Below are positions 1 to 5,308 of a stretch of DNA of 5,308 nucleotides, piece after piece (position 1 is the first letter of the stretch; each line of letters begins with the position of its first letter). Source of the stretch: Candidatus Methanoplasma reticulitermitis (GTDB lineage: Archaea > Thermoplasmatota > Thermoplasmata > Methanomassiliicoccales > Methanomethylophilaceae). The notes below the pieces were generated by a model that made no database searches, had not been told where the DNA came from, and saw only the letters and a program-made list of their open reading frames with translations. The position numbers and the translations under genes are program-made. Where the stretch lies: positions 1 through 5,308 of the forward strand of contig JAITTK010000021.1 of NCBI GenBank assembly GCA_031287135.1, read 5' to 3'.

Positions 1-8
1 GGAAAACC

Positions 9-20
9 TTTAATTATAAT
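9..20 (+). promoter_or_regulatory. TATA-like promoter element for the homocitrate synthase gene
   Basis: An AT-only stretch, TTTAATTATAAT, is preceded by the purine-rich GGAAAA, which resembles an archaeal BRE followed by a TATA box. An archaeal start site about 26 bases downstream of the box centre would fall near position 41. That leaves a leader of roughly 50 bases to the preferred ATG at 95, or about 15 bases to the first in-frame ATG at 56. It is assigned from composition and spacing only; the window edge hides anything further upstream. Confidence 0.5.
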
Positions 21-81
21 CCGACACTAACCCATCACTAGTAACCAGCCGACCGATGTTTTCTGACTATAAGGTCACAAT

Positions 82-88
82 GGGGGGA
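82..88 (+). promoter_or_regulatory. Shine-Dalgarno-like G run that decides the start at 95
   Basis: Six G residues followed by A end seven bases before the ATG at 95. A G run can pair with the CCUCC anti-Shine-Dalgarno through one G-U pair, and the spacing suits ribosome binding. The in-frame ATG at 80 has a weaker AAGGT four bases upstream, and the ATG at 56 has nothing comparable. This is why 95 is preferred over 56 or 80. Confidence 0.45.
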
Positions 89-94
89 ATTGCT

Positions 95-1279
95 ATGAAA
101 ACTGTAGACGAGGTTAACAACAAGTTGAACAAATATGATGTGTGCGTGTGCGACACGACGCTTAGAGACGGTGAGCAGACAGCGGGCATCGTTTTTTCTA
201 ACATAGAGAAATACAGGATTGCCCAGCTTTTGGACGACGCGGGGGTTCAGCAGATCGAGGCCGGGATCCCCACGATGGGTGCCGACGAGAAGAGAGCTGT
301 CAAGCACATCGCCCAGATGAATCTCGATGCATCGATCCTCGGATGGAATCGTGCGAACATAGACGATATCAACACCAGCATAGATTGCGATGTTGATTCG
401 GTCGCGATCTCCATGTCCTCTTCGGACATCCATATAGAACATAAGCTCAAGAAGAGCCGGGAGTGGGTATTGGAACAGATACAGAAGAGCGTCGAACATG
501 CCAAATCCCACGGATTATACATCTCGTGCAACGGCGAGGATGCTTCCAGAGCGGATATGGACTTCCTCATCGAATTTGCCAAAGTTGCGAAGGATGCGGG
601 CGCTGACCGTTTCAGGTACTGCGATACCATCGGAAGAGAGGACCCTTTCACCTGCGCGGACAGGATCGGGAGGATCATAAAAGAAGTCGGAATCGATGTC
701 GAGATGCATACTCACGACGATTTCGGCATGGCGACAGCCAACTGCATGGCGGGTGTCAAGGCGGGTGCGAGATTCATGAGCACGACCGTGATGGGGATCG
801 GGGAGAGATCCGGCAATGCGCCACTCGAGGAGGTCGTCATGGCATGCAAGCACCTGTTCGGTAAGAGCACCGGCATCGACAGTTTGAAACTTAAGCCCCT
901 GGCGGAGTTCGTGTCTGTCGCGGCCGGCAGGCCCATCTGCGTTTCTAAGCCGTTCCTCGGAGCAAACTGCTTCGCCCATGAGGCGGGGATTCATGCGGAT
1001 GGCATAATAAAGGATGCCAAGAACTATGAGCCGTACGAACCCGAGGAGATGGGACTCGAGAGGCGGATCGTGATAGGCAAGCACTCCGGCAGGAACACCA
1101 TAGTCACCGACCTGTCGCACAGAGGCATAACGCTATCCGAACAGGAGGCGATAGACCTCCTCGAGAGGGTTAGGAAGGGCGCCGTCAAGTTGCACAGGAG
1201 CATATCGTCCGACGAACTGTACACAATGTACATGGACATGAAGGCCGGGGAAGACCCGTTCGACGACGAAAGATACTGA
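95..1279 (+). CDS. Homocitrate synthase, NifV/AksA type (LeuA-like DRE-TIM metallolyase)
   Basis: A cytosolic enzyme predicted to condense acetyl-CoA with 2-oxoglutarate to (R)-homocitrate, 394 residues from the ATG at 95 (407 if the ATG at 56 is used). Residues 20-28 read DTTLRDGEQ, the family signature with the metal-ligand Asp20 and catalytic Arg24. HTHDDFG at 205-211 supplies the two metal-binding histidines, and GERSGNAPLEE at 236-246 supplies the metal-ligand Asn241. HEAGIHADG (295-303) and IGKHSG (327-332) are the conserved C-terminal motifs. The chain ends near 394, so the regulatory domain of leucine-pathway LeuA enzymes (about 500 residues) is absent, as in NifV and AksA. From memory of the families, EDASRAD (148-154) and H-x-H-D-D-F-G match NifV better than methanogen AksA, which has EDATRTP and HCHNDFG. 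Homocitrate could serve nitrogenase cofactor or coenzyme B synthesis; no nif or aks partner lies in this window, so the pathway is undecided. The family call is firm and the substrate is inferred. Confidence 0.9.
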   Translation: MKTVDEVNNKLNKYDVCVCDTTLRDGEQTAGIVFSNIEKYRIAQLLDDAGVQQIEAGIPTMGADEKRAVKHIAQMNLDASILGWNRANIDDINTSIDCDVDSVAISMSSSDIHIEHKLKKSREWVLEQIQKSVEHAKSHGLYISCNGEDASRADMDFLIEFAKVAKDAGADRFRYCDTIGREDPFTCADRIGRIIKEVGIDVEMHTHDDFGMATANCMAGVKAGARFMSTTVMGIGERSGNAPLEEVVMACKHLFGKSTGIDSLKLKPLAEFVSVAAGRPICVSKPFLGANCFAHEAGIHADGIIKDAKNYEPYEPEEMGLERRIVIGKHSGRNTIVTDLSHRGITLSEQEAIDLLERVRKGAVKLHRSISSDELYTMYMDMKAGEDPFDDERY

Positions 1280-3010
1280 TCACGCTGTACCTGTCTCGCG
1301 CCTGTATACGTGTATAAACAATATCACCGCGATGCCTACCAGCATCGCCAGGATGTGTTCGGTGAGACCGATACCGTTCGGCACGACTATCAATATAACG
1401 AAAGCTATAAGGAAAACCAGTGCCCAGTTGTTTATCCGCACGAATGCTTTGTGGAACCTTATCGACCTGCGTTTAAGGTTGCCCTCTCCTTTGGCCTCGG
1501 CTTTTCTTTCCGAGTCTATGAGGACTTTCTCCACGAACTTGAGATTCTTTATAAGACTGTACAGCGGAATCGCTATTGCCACGAAATTGACGGCCATGAT
1601 TATCGTATAGCACACCTTGTACGGCAGACCGCCCATGTTTTTGTGCAGGAAGTCCGTCATATCCGACGTGAATATGAAGAAGACCACCTCTATGGCGAAT
1701 ATCAGCAGAAGACTTAGATAGGCGATGGTCGCCCTTTGTTTGAATTTCGAAGCCGTGGTTTTCGAAGACAGAGATATCTTAGCATAATGATTGTCTCTTA
1801 TGTGCTCCGCCTTCTTGACCGCATTGAGAGCTGATTTCGGAGCATGATCATACATGTAATCGCAGATTTTTCCGGAATTGTTGGATAGCAACGGCAGGAA
1901 CACCATCGATATCAGGGCCGCACCTATTACAGAGGCATAGAATGATTCAGAGACCACTCCGGCATCCAACCCCACCTTCGCGATTATGAAAGCGAATTCT
2001 CCCATGGCCACCAGACCCACCGAGGACATGAAACCGATACGCATGGGTTTGTTCCCTATGAAATACGCCAGGAAGACACTCCCCGCTTTGAGGACCGCAT
2101 ACACGGCGAATATCAGCAGGATGAGGACTATGTTGTTTATTATCGCGCTCGGTGCGATCTCCAGACCGACAGATATGAAGAACATGGCCATGAAGATATC
2201 TTTCATGGGCGTGATATCGTGTTCGATCGTAGTCTTGGAATTGGCTTGAGAGACCACAACGCCCATCAGGAACGCCCCTATTGCCATGGACATGCCTATC
2301 CACACGGACATGAGTGCCATCGCGAAACACATCCCCAAAGAGGTTATCAGCAGGATCTCATCCGGCATCTTCGATGCTATCCAGTCAAGAGCGCGCGGGA
2401 CCAACAACAGGCCCACGGACACGGCCACGATCATGAATATCAGGATGATCATCATCATCCAGACTATCGAGTCCAATTCCATCACACCTCCTGTCAGCAT
2501 CGGCGATGCCATTGACAGAACCATGACCTGTGCGACATCTTCCACGACAGTGATCAATATTATCGTTTCGATGGCTTCCTTCGACAGTTTCCCCTGATCC
2601 CTAAGTACGGCAGTCACGACAGCCGTGCTCGATCCCGATATTATCGCACCGAAAAGAATGGCCTGGACCACGGTCCATCCCATCATGAGGCCGAAAAGAT
2701 AACCTCCGACGATCATAAGCGGCAGCTGTATCAGAGCGACCATTATCGCAAATGCTCCGGACTTCCTGAGTTTCTTGAGATTAAGTTCCATGCCTATGCA
2801 GAACATCAGCAGGACCAATCCCATAGAGGACAGTATGCCGACGATGGTCTCGGTATCCTCGGATTCGCCGACCCAATAATTGGCAAGGATCACCCCTGCC
2901 GCGAGATATCCGATTATCGGAGGCATCTTCAATCTTTTGAATACAACGGAACACACTCCTGCCACCAACAGCAGAAGCGTCATATTCATCAGAAATGTTG
3001 CCTCTTCCAA
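1280..3010 (-). CDS. CPA2-family cation/proton antiporter (Kef/NapA-like) with an extra C-terminal membrane region, no RCK domain
   Basis: A membrane antiporter predicted to exchange Na+ or K+ for H+, 576 residues. The first ~376 residues form a Na_H_Exchanger core of about 13 hydrophobic segments. Family landmarks are KMPPIIGYLAAG (28-39), FCIGMELNLKKL (70-81), ISGSSTAVVTAVL (124-136), VVEDVAQ (155-161), FFISVGLEIAP (277-287) and MGEFAFIIA (336-344). The ion-site pair is Glu157-Asp158, rather than the Asp-Asp of NapA or the Gln-Asp of KefC. A basic soluble stretch (about 377-427) follows, then about four more membrane segments (near 428-448, 465-487, 530-544 and 549-568) separated by a charged loop rich in K, R and E (488-522). 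The RCK/TrkA-N nucleotide-binding domain of KefB/KefC is missing. The 3010 start is a TTG with GGGTG five bases upstream; ATG codons at 2989 and 2983 are alternatives, with GGAAGAGG eleven bases before the former. The gene is convergent with the homocitrate synthase at zero spacing. Family certain; transported ion not determinable from sequence. Confidence 0.92.
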   Translation of the reverse strand: MEEATFLMNMTLLLLVAGVCSVVFKRLKMPPIIGYLAAGVILANYWVGESEDTETIVGILSSMGLVLLMFCIGMELNLKKLRKSGAFAIMVALIQLPLMIVGGYLFGLMMGWTVVQAILFGAIISGSSTAVVTAVLRDQGKLSKEAIETIILITVVEDVAQVMVLSMASPMLTGGVMELDSIVWMMMIILIFMIVAVSVGLLLVPRALDWIASKMPDEILLITSLGMCFAMALMSVWIGMSMAIGAFLMGVVVSQANSKTTIEHDITPMKDIFMAMFFISVGLEIAPSAIINNIVLILLIFAVYAVLKAGSVFLAYFIGNKPMRIGFMSSVGLVAMGEFAFIIAKVGLDAGVVSESFYASVIGAALISMVFLPLLSNNSGKICDYMYDHAPKSALNAVKKAEHIRDNHYAKISLSSKTTASKFKQRATIAYLSLLLIFAIEVVFFIFTSDMTDFLHKNMGGLPYKVCYTIIMAVNFVAIAIPLYSLIKNLKFVEKVLIDSERKAEAKGEGNLKRRSIRFHKAFVRINNWALVFLIAFVILIVVPNGIGLTEHILAMLVGIAVILFIHVYRRETGTA

Positions 3011-3026
3011 TAACGCACCCAGCGGA

Positions 3027-3050
3027 GTATATTCTTTTAATTAAAAACAT
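3027..3050 (-). promoter_or_regulatory. TATA-like promoter of the antiporter gene
   Basis: On the - strand this reads TGTTTTTAATTAAAA followed by GAATATA, preceded by the purine-rich GAAAAA as a possible BRE. The box centre near 3040 predicts transcription starting near 3014, only a few bases ahead of the TTG at 3010. That would make the mRNA almost leaderless from TTG, or give the ATG at 2989 a leader of about 25 bases. It suggests that the antiporter is transcribed independently of the ABC-F gene upstream. The T run could also help terminate ABC-F transcripts. Confidence 0.5.
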
Positions 3051-3072
3051 TTTTCGGGAACAGGGCCCTTCT

Positions 3073-3097
3073 TGGATGCGGAAAGAGGATTCGAACT
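3073..3097 (-). other. tRNA 3'-end-like segment (T-loop B box to CCA), possible relic or attachment-site remnant
   Basis: The - strand carries AGTTCGAATCC, which matches the tRNA B-box consensus GGTTCGANTCC at all but one position. From the seven-base T-loop TTCGAAT there follow exactly twelve bases, one further base (T) and CCA, which is the spacing from T-loop through acceptor stem to discriminator and CCA in a real tRNA. The 5' side fails. The T-stem would pair CGCAG with CCTCT and gives only two of five pairs, and no copy of TGCGGAA, needed to close the acceptor stem, lies within 90 bases upstream. No A box is visible. It is therefore not an intact tRNA; it could be a decayed tRNA, the copied 3' end left by an integrase, or coincidence. 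Confidence 0.3.
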
Positions 3098-3125
3098 GCG
3101 CCCGAACGGATGAGGTCGCCCGCGG

Positions 3126-3153
3126 ATGCATTTCAGATGTATAGCGAATCGCT
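3126..3153. repeat. Two adjoining small inverted repeats between the ABC-F and antiporter genes
   Basis: ATGCAT and ATGTAT (3126-3131 and 3137-3142) flank the five-base loop TTCAG, forming five of six pairs. AGCGA and TCGCT (3143-3147 and 3149-3153) follow with no gap and a one-base centre. They lie 30-57 bases after the ABC-F stop and about 115 bases before the antiporter start. They could form short 3'-UTR structures in the ABC-F mRNA, but there is no T run directly after them on the - strand, so they do not look like a classic terminator. Confidence 0.3.
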
Positions 3154-3182
3154 TGCAGATTGATGAATATAATCCTCTGGAC

Positions 3183-4985
3183 TCATCGATCCTCTTCTTT
3201 GGGCGCGGCCACTTTTTTCCTCTGCCGGCCGCCAGTTTTCTTGAGCTTCCCCTGATCCAGGGCCCACTGGAAACCGCCTATCTCGGCCGGAGCTATCAAT
3301 ACCCTGTCGTTCTTCGGATATTTCCTTCCGGTAATCCAGTTCGTGAACGGTGAGACGACCCGATATTCATCGGCATCCATGACGATCTCCTTTGTGTTCG
3401 GTCTGCCTTTCATCTCCGAGTATGTGCCGTTGAACACCCTCACGTGTTTATCCTTTACCTCCGCCACCTTTGTGCATACGGTATCGAGGAAATACCTGTC
3501 ATGGGTTATCGCGATCACCGTACCGTCATACTCGTTCAGTGCTTCTTCCACGGCATGTCTGGCCGGTATGTCCAGATAGTTCGTCGGCTCATCCAGCACC
3601 AGGACGTTCGTCTCCTCCAGAAGGAGCATACACAGTGCCACCCTCGCCCTCTGTCCTCCCGAGAGTGTTCTTATGGGCCTGTCCACATCCTCCCCGGTAA
3701 GCAGCATCCTTGACAGGATGGCCCTTGCATCCCCTCTCCTTTCTTTGCCTATGACCTTGAGGATCTGTTCCTCCGCCGTGAGGCCTGTGTCCAATCCCTC
3801 ATGGTTCTGAGAGTAGTAACCTATCTTCGCACCCGGTGCCACCCAAAGCTCCCCCTTGCTCGGTATCTTCTTGAGCAGGGCTTTCACGAGTGTTGATTTC
3901 CCTTCCCCGTTTGATCCGAATATACCGATCTTATCCCCTTTGTGTATGTCCAGCTCGATATCTTCCAGTATCACCCTTCCCCCGAGTTCCACGGACAGTC
4001 CTTTGCAGGTGATGACGTTCTTCCCGGATTTCGGGGCGGATTGTATCCTGACTGTTATGTCCCTGCTCTCTTCCGGTTTCTCCTTCTCCTCGAGTTTGGA
4101 TATGAGCTTATCTCTCGTCTTATGCATCGTGAGATACCACTGGTCCCTGTGGAGCTGCTCGGATATCTCCTCCTGCCGCCTCTTGTTACTCACGTATTTC
4201 CTGTACTCTTTTTCCATCCTGTCGAGGTCCAGCATCTTCTTCGTTATGAATTCGGTGTAGTTGCCCTTGTACTCTCTGGTTTTCCCGTTGGAGATCTCGG
4301 TCACCCTGGTCACTATCTTATCCAGGAAATACCGGTCGTGGCTTATCACCAGAAGAGAGCACTGCGATTCGAGGAGATAGTCTTCCAGCCATTCCACGGT
4401 CTCCACATCGAGATGGGATGTCGGCTCGTCCATCATCAGTATGTCGCAGTCGTCCGCCTGCACAAGGATCCTCGACAGCATCACTTTGGTCCTTTCCCCG
4501 CCGGAAAGGGAATCCATCGTCCTGCCCATCACATCACCGGACAGACCGACTTTCTTCAGAGATTCTATAAGCCTGTCCTCATCCTGGATGTCCGAACTCT
4601 TCAGATCCCTCTCCAATTCGGAGTACTCCGCGGCCAGAGAGTTCCAGTCCACATCCTCTCCGGAGGCCATTGCGGCTTCGATGCCGCACATCCTCCTCTT
4701 TATATTCTCAATGTGGCCGTACGGCCTCCCGAGAACATCCCTAACCGTGAACTGCGACGAGGATTCCGGGAATTGTTCAAGATAGCCGATGGCATCGGTG
4801 TATCTCGTGAGTTCCCCTGTATCGCATCTGAGTTCCCCCAGCAATATCTTCAGGAATGTGCTCTTACCCGCGCCGTTTATACCTATGAGGCCTATGCCGT
4901 CGCCCTCGTTTATCTGGATGTTGGCATCCGTCAGGACCTTCACGGGGCCGAATGACTTGGCGATCGCCTGAGCCTTGAGGAGCAT
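3183..4985 (-). CDS. ABC-F family ATPase (EttA/Uup-like translation factor) with a C-terminal extension
   Basis: A soluble protein of 600 residues with two ABC ATPase domains and no membrane segments, the ABC-F layout. Members bind the ribosomal E site, acting on stalled or antibiotic-blocked translation. Domain 1 has Walker A GINGAGKST (35-43), signature LSGGE (160-164), Walker B ILMMDEPTSHLD (182-193, catalytic Glu187) and SHDRYFLD (215-222). Its Walker A to signature distance is about 35 residues longer than in domain 2, and the insert (roughly 90-145, helical and charged) matches the Arm subdomain. The interdomain linker (about 240-320) is Lys/Arg/Glu-rich and fits the P-site tRNA interaction motif. 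Domain 2 has GSNGEGKST (357-365), LSGGQ (441-445), LVLDEPTNYLD (462-472, Glu466) and THDRYFLD (494-501). About 70 residues follow the second domain and end in a basic tail. The ATG at 4985 begins directly with the domain and has no Shine-Dalgarno sequence, suggesting a leaderless mRNA. Family is certain; a resistance role cannot be told apart from a housekeeping role. Confidence 0.93.
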   Translation of the reverse strand: MLLKAQAIAKSFGPVKVLTDANIQINEGDGIGLIGINGAGKSTFLKILLGELRCDTGELTRYTDAIGYLEQFPESSSQFTVRDVLGRPYGHIENIKRRMCGIEAAMASGEDVDWNSLAAEYSELERDLKSSDIQDEDRLIESLKKVGLSGDVMGRTMDSLSGGERTKVMLSRILVQADDCDILMMDEPTSHLDVETVEWLEDYLLESQCSLLVISHDRYFLDKIVTRVTEISNGKTREYKGNYTEFITKKMLDLDRMEKEYRKYVSNKRRQEEISEQLHRDQWYLTMHKTRDKLISKLEEKEKPEESRDITVRIQSAPKSGKNVITCKGLSVELGGRVILEDIELDIHKGDKIGIFGSNGEGKSTLVKALLKKIPSKGELWVAPGAKIGYYSQNHEGLDTGLTAEEQILKVIGKERRGDARAILSRMLLTGEDVDRPIRTLSGGQRARVALCMLLLEETNVLVLDEPTNYLDIPARHAVEEALNEYDGTVIAITHDRYFLDTVCTKVAEVKDKHVRVFNGTYSEMKGRPNTKEIVMDADEYRVVSPFTNWITGRKYPKNDRVLIAPAEIGGFQWALDQGKLKKTGGRQRKKVAAPKEEDR

Positions 4986-5001
4986 GGTTCGGTCAGCGAA
5001 T

Positions 5002-5013
5002 CAAATTATTTGG
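5002..5013 (-). promoter_or_regulatory. TATA-like element of the ABC-F gene
   Basis: The - strand reads CCAAATAATTTGA, the only AT-rich patch directly upstream of the ABC-F start. Its centre near 5007 is about 22 bases from the ATG at 4985, so transcription should begin at or within a few bases of that codon. No purine-rich Shine-Dalgarno sequence lies between the two. Together these suggest a leaderless transcript, common in archaea. Confidence 0.4.
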
Positions 5014-5055
5014 CTCTTCTGGAGACTTCGCCGGATTTCTCATTGACCGCATGTT

Positions 5056-5075
5056 CGGATACGGGATTATCCGTA
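5056..5075. repeat. Small dyad upstream of the ABC-F promoter
   Basis: CGGATA (5056-5061) and TATCCG (5068-5073) are a perfect six-base inverted repeat around CGGGAT. An overlapping alternative pairs TACGG (5060-5064) with CCGTA (5071-5075). The dyad sits about 45 bases upstream of the ABC-F TATA-like box, a place where a regulator could bind, but it is short and could arise by chance. Confidence 0.25.
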
Positions 5076-5149
5076 CGTATGATGGGGGAACCGATGACAT
5101 GTTACGGGAGTCTCTTCGAAAATCGATACCGTCCGCCTGTGAACAGAAT

Positions 5150-5183
5150 AAGAAAAAAAGAGTTAAGACGGGGATTCCTCCCC
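5150..5183 (-). terminator. Hairpin and T-run terminator for the right-edge gene
   Basis: On the - strand a five-pair hairpin, GGGGA-GGAA-TCCCC (5183-5170), lies about 44 bases after the TGA at 5228. It is followed ten bases later by seven consecutive T (5159-5153) within CTCTTTTTTTCTTATT. Archaeal termination relies mainly on T runs, so the T7 is the stronger part. A shorter T5 on the + strand (5194-5198) beside the same hairpin could act the other way, but no + strand gene leads into it. Confidence 0.55.
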
Positions 5184-5227
5184 TGTTTATCTGTTTTTAA
5201 GGATGATTCCTTTCCACCTTATCCAGA

Positions 5228-5308
5228 TCAGGATCTCATGAGCCTGATGGCGACGATGATCGCTATCACGGCTATGATCACGACGATGACGATCAGAAGG
5301 ATCTCGAT
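5228..5308 (-). CDS. 3' end of a gene whose product ends in a single membrane segment (partial)
   Basis: Only the last 26 codons are inside the window, ending in TGA at 5230-5228; the 5' part lies beyond the right edge. The residues are almost entirely Ile, Val, Leu and Ala for about 21 positions (starting IEILLIVIVVIIAV), then finish with the short basic tail RLMRS. This is a C-terminal transmembrane anchor or the last helix of a membrane protein. The basic end suggests a cytoplasmic C-terminus by the positive-inside rule, as in archaeal surface proteins anchored at the C-terminus, but a small multi-span protein is equally possible. The downstream T-rich terminator supports the strand and the stop. 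No family can be named. Confidence 0.6.
   Translation of the reverse strand: MEILLIVIVVIIAVIAIIVAIRLMRS

Noticed and set aside
515..1120. A 201-codon open frame on the - strand opposite the homocitrate synthase gene
   Set aside because: Antisense shadow of a well-conserved enzyme; no domain, no ribosome site and no promoter of its own.
3062..3069. The perfect palindrome AGGGCCCT upstream of the antiporter promoter
   Set aside because: Only eight bases with no extension of the arms, so chance occurrence is likely and an operator cannot be supported.
2781..3131. A 116-codon open frame on the - strand crossing the antiporter start
   Set aside because: It overlaps the antiporter in another frame. 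The part inside the antiporter gene is low-complexity and shadow-like, and the part outside covers the tRNA-like segment with no coding signal.
3073..3160. A complete tRNA gene on the - strand
   Set aside because: Only the B box, acceptor spacing and CCA fit. The T-stem has two of five pairs, the acceptor 5' strand and A box are missing, and an anticodon loop with T33 on a paired stem cannot be drawn. It is kept only as a low-confidence relic.
3942..4955. A 337-codon open frame on the + strand opposite the ABC-F gene
   Set aside because: It lies wholly antisense to a gene whose frame shows every ABC-F motif. Its product is a His/Pro/Arg/Leu-rich mix with no recognisable domain, as expected from reading the complementary strand of a coding region.
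4984..5046. A 20-codon + strand frame overlapping the ABC-F start
   Set aside because: Very short, ends in TGA at 5044-5046, has no ribosome site and spans the ABC-F promoter.
5079..5308. A + strand frame starting ATGATGGGG and open to the window edge (about 76 codons)
   Set aside because: Its second half is the complement of the clearly hydrophobic - strand C-terminus (a string of Met, Thr, Ile and Ala from GAT/GAC-type complements). It runs through the hairpin and T-run region and lacks a convincing ribosome site.
1..5308. CRISPR array, insertion sequence, defence or toxin-antitoxin module
   Set aside because: No regularly spaced repeats, no transposase or integrase gene, no terminal inverted repeats and no small gene pair are present; the three complete genes and the partial one account for nearly all of the sequence.

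Overview
The window reads as a piece of archaeal chromosome, probably a methanogen-type euryarchaeote or thermoplasmatote; a member of the Methanomassiliicoccales or a relative would fit, but the sequence does not prove this. The pointers are AT-rich TATA-like boxes at archaeal spacing ahead of the three complete genes, an ABC-F gene that appears leaderless with no Shine-Dalgarno sequence, a homocitrate-synthase-family enzyme that methanogens need for coenzyme B, and moderate GC with many ATA, AGA and AGG codons. All four stop codons seen are TGA.

Layout from left to right. Positions 1-94 hold a TATA-like box and a leader. A homocitrate synthase of NifV/AksA type runs on the + strand (95-1279). 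Its stop codon directly abuts the stop of a convergent - strand gene for a CPA2 (Kef/NapA-like) cation/proton antiporter (1280-3010), which lacks the usual RCK/TrkA domain and instead carries a C-terminal extension with about four extra membrane segments. Upstream of the antiporter on its own strand is a structured 172-base gap containing its promoter, two adjoining small hairpins and a segment with tRNA 3'-end geometry. Next on the - strand is a two-domain ABC-F ATPase (3183-4985), a predicted soluble, ribosome-associated translation factor. Positions 4986-5227 are non-coding and hold the ABC-F promoter, a small dyad and a terminator for a further - strand gene, of which only the last 26 residues (one C-terminal membrane segment) lie inside the window (5228-5308).

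The genes do not form one pathway. The ABC-F gene and the antiporter gene share a strand, but the gap between them has its own TATA-like element, so they are probably separate transcripts. Most of the window is ordinary housekeeping and transport content. I found no convincing new multi-gene system. The points most worth checking are the tRNA-like segment at 3073-3097, the two unusual C-terminal extensions (antiporter and ABC-F), and the zero-base convergent junction at 1279/1280.
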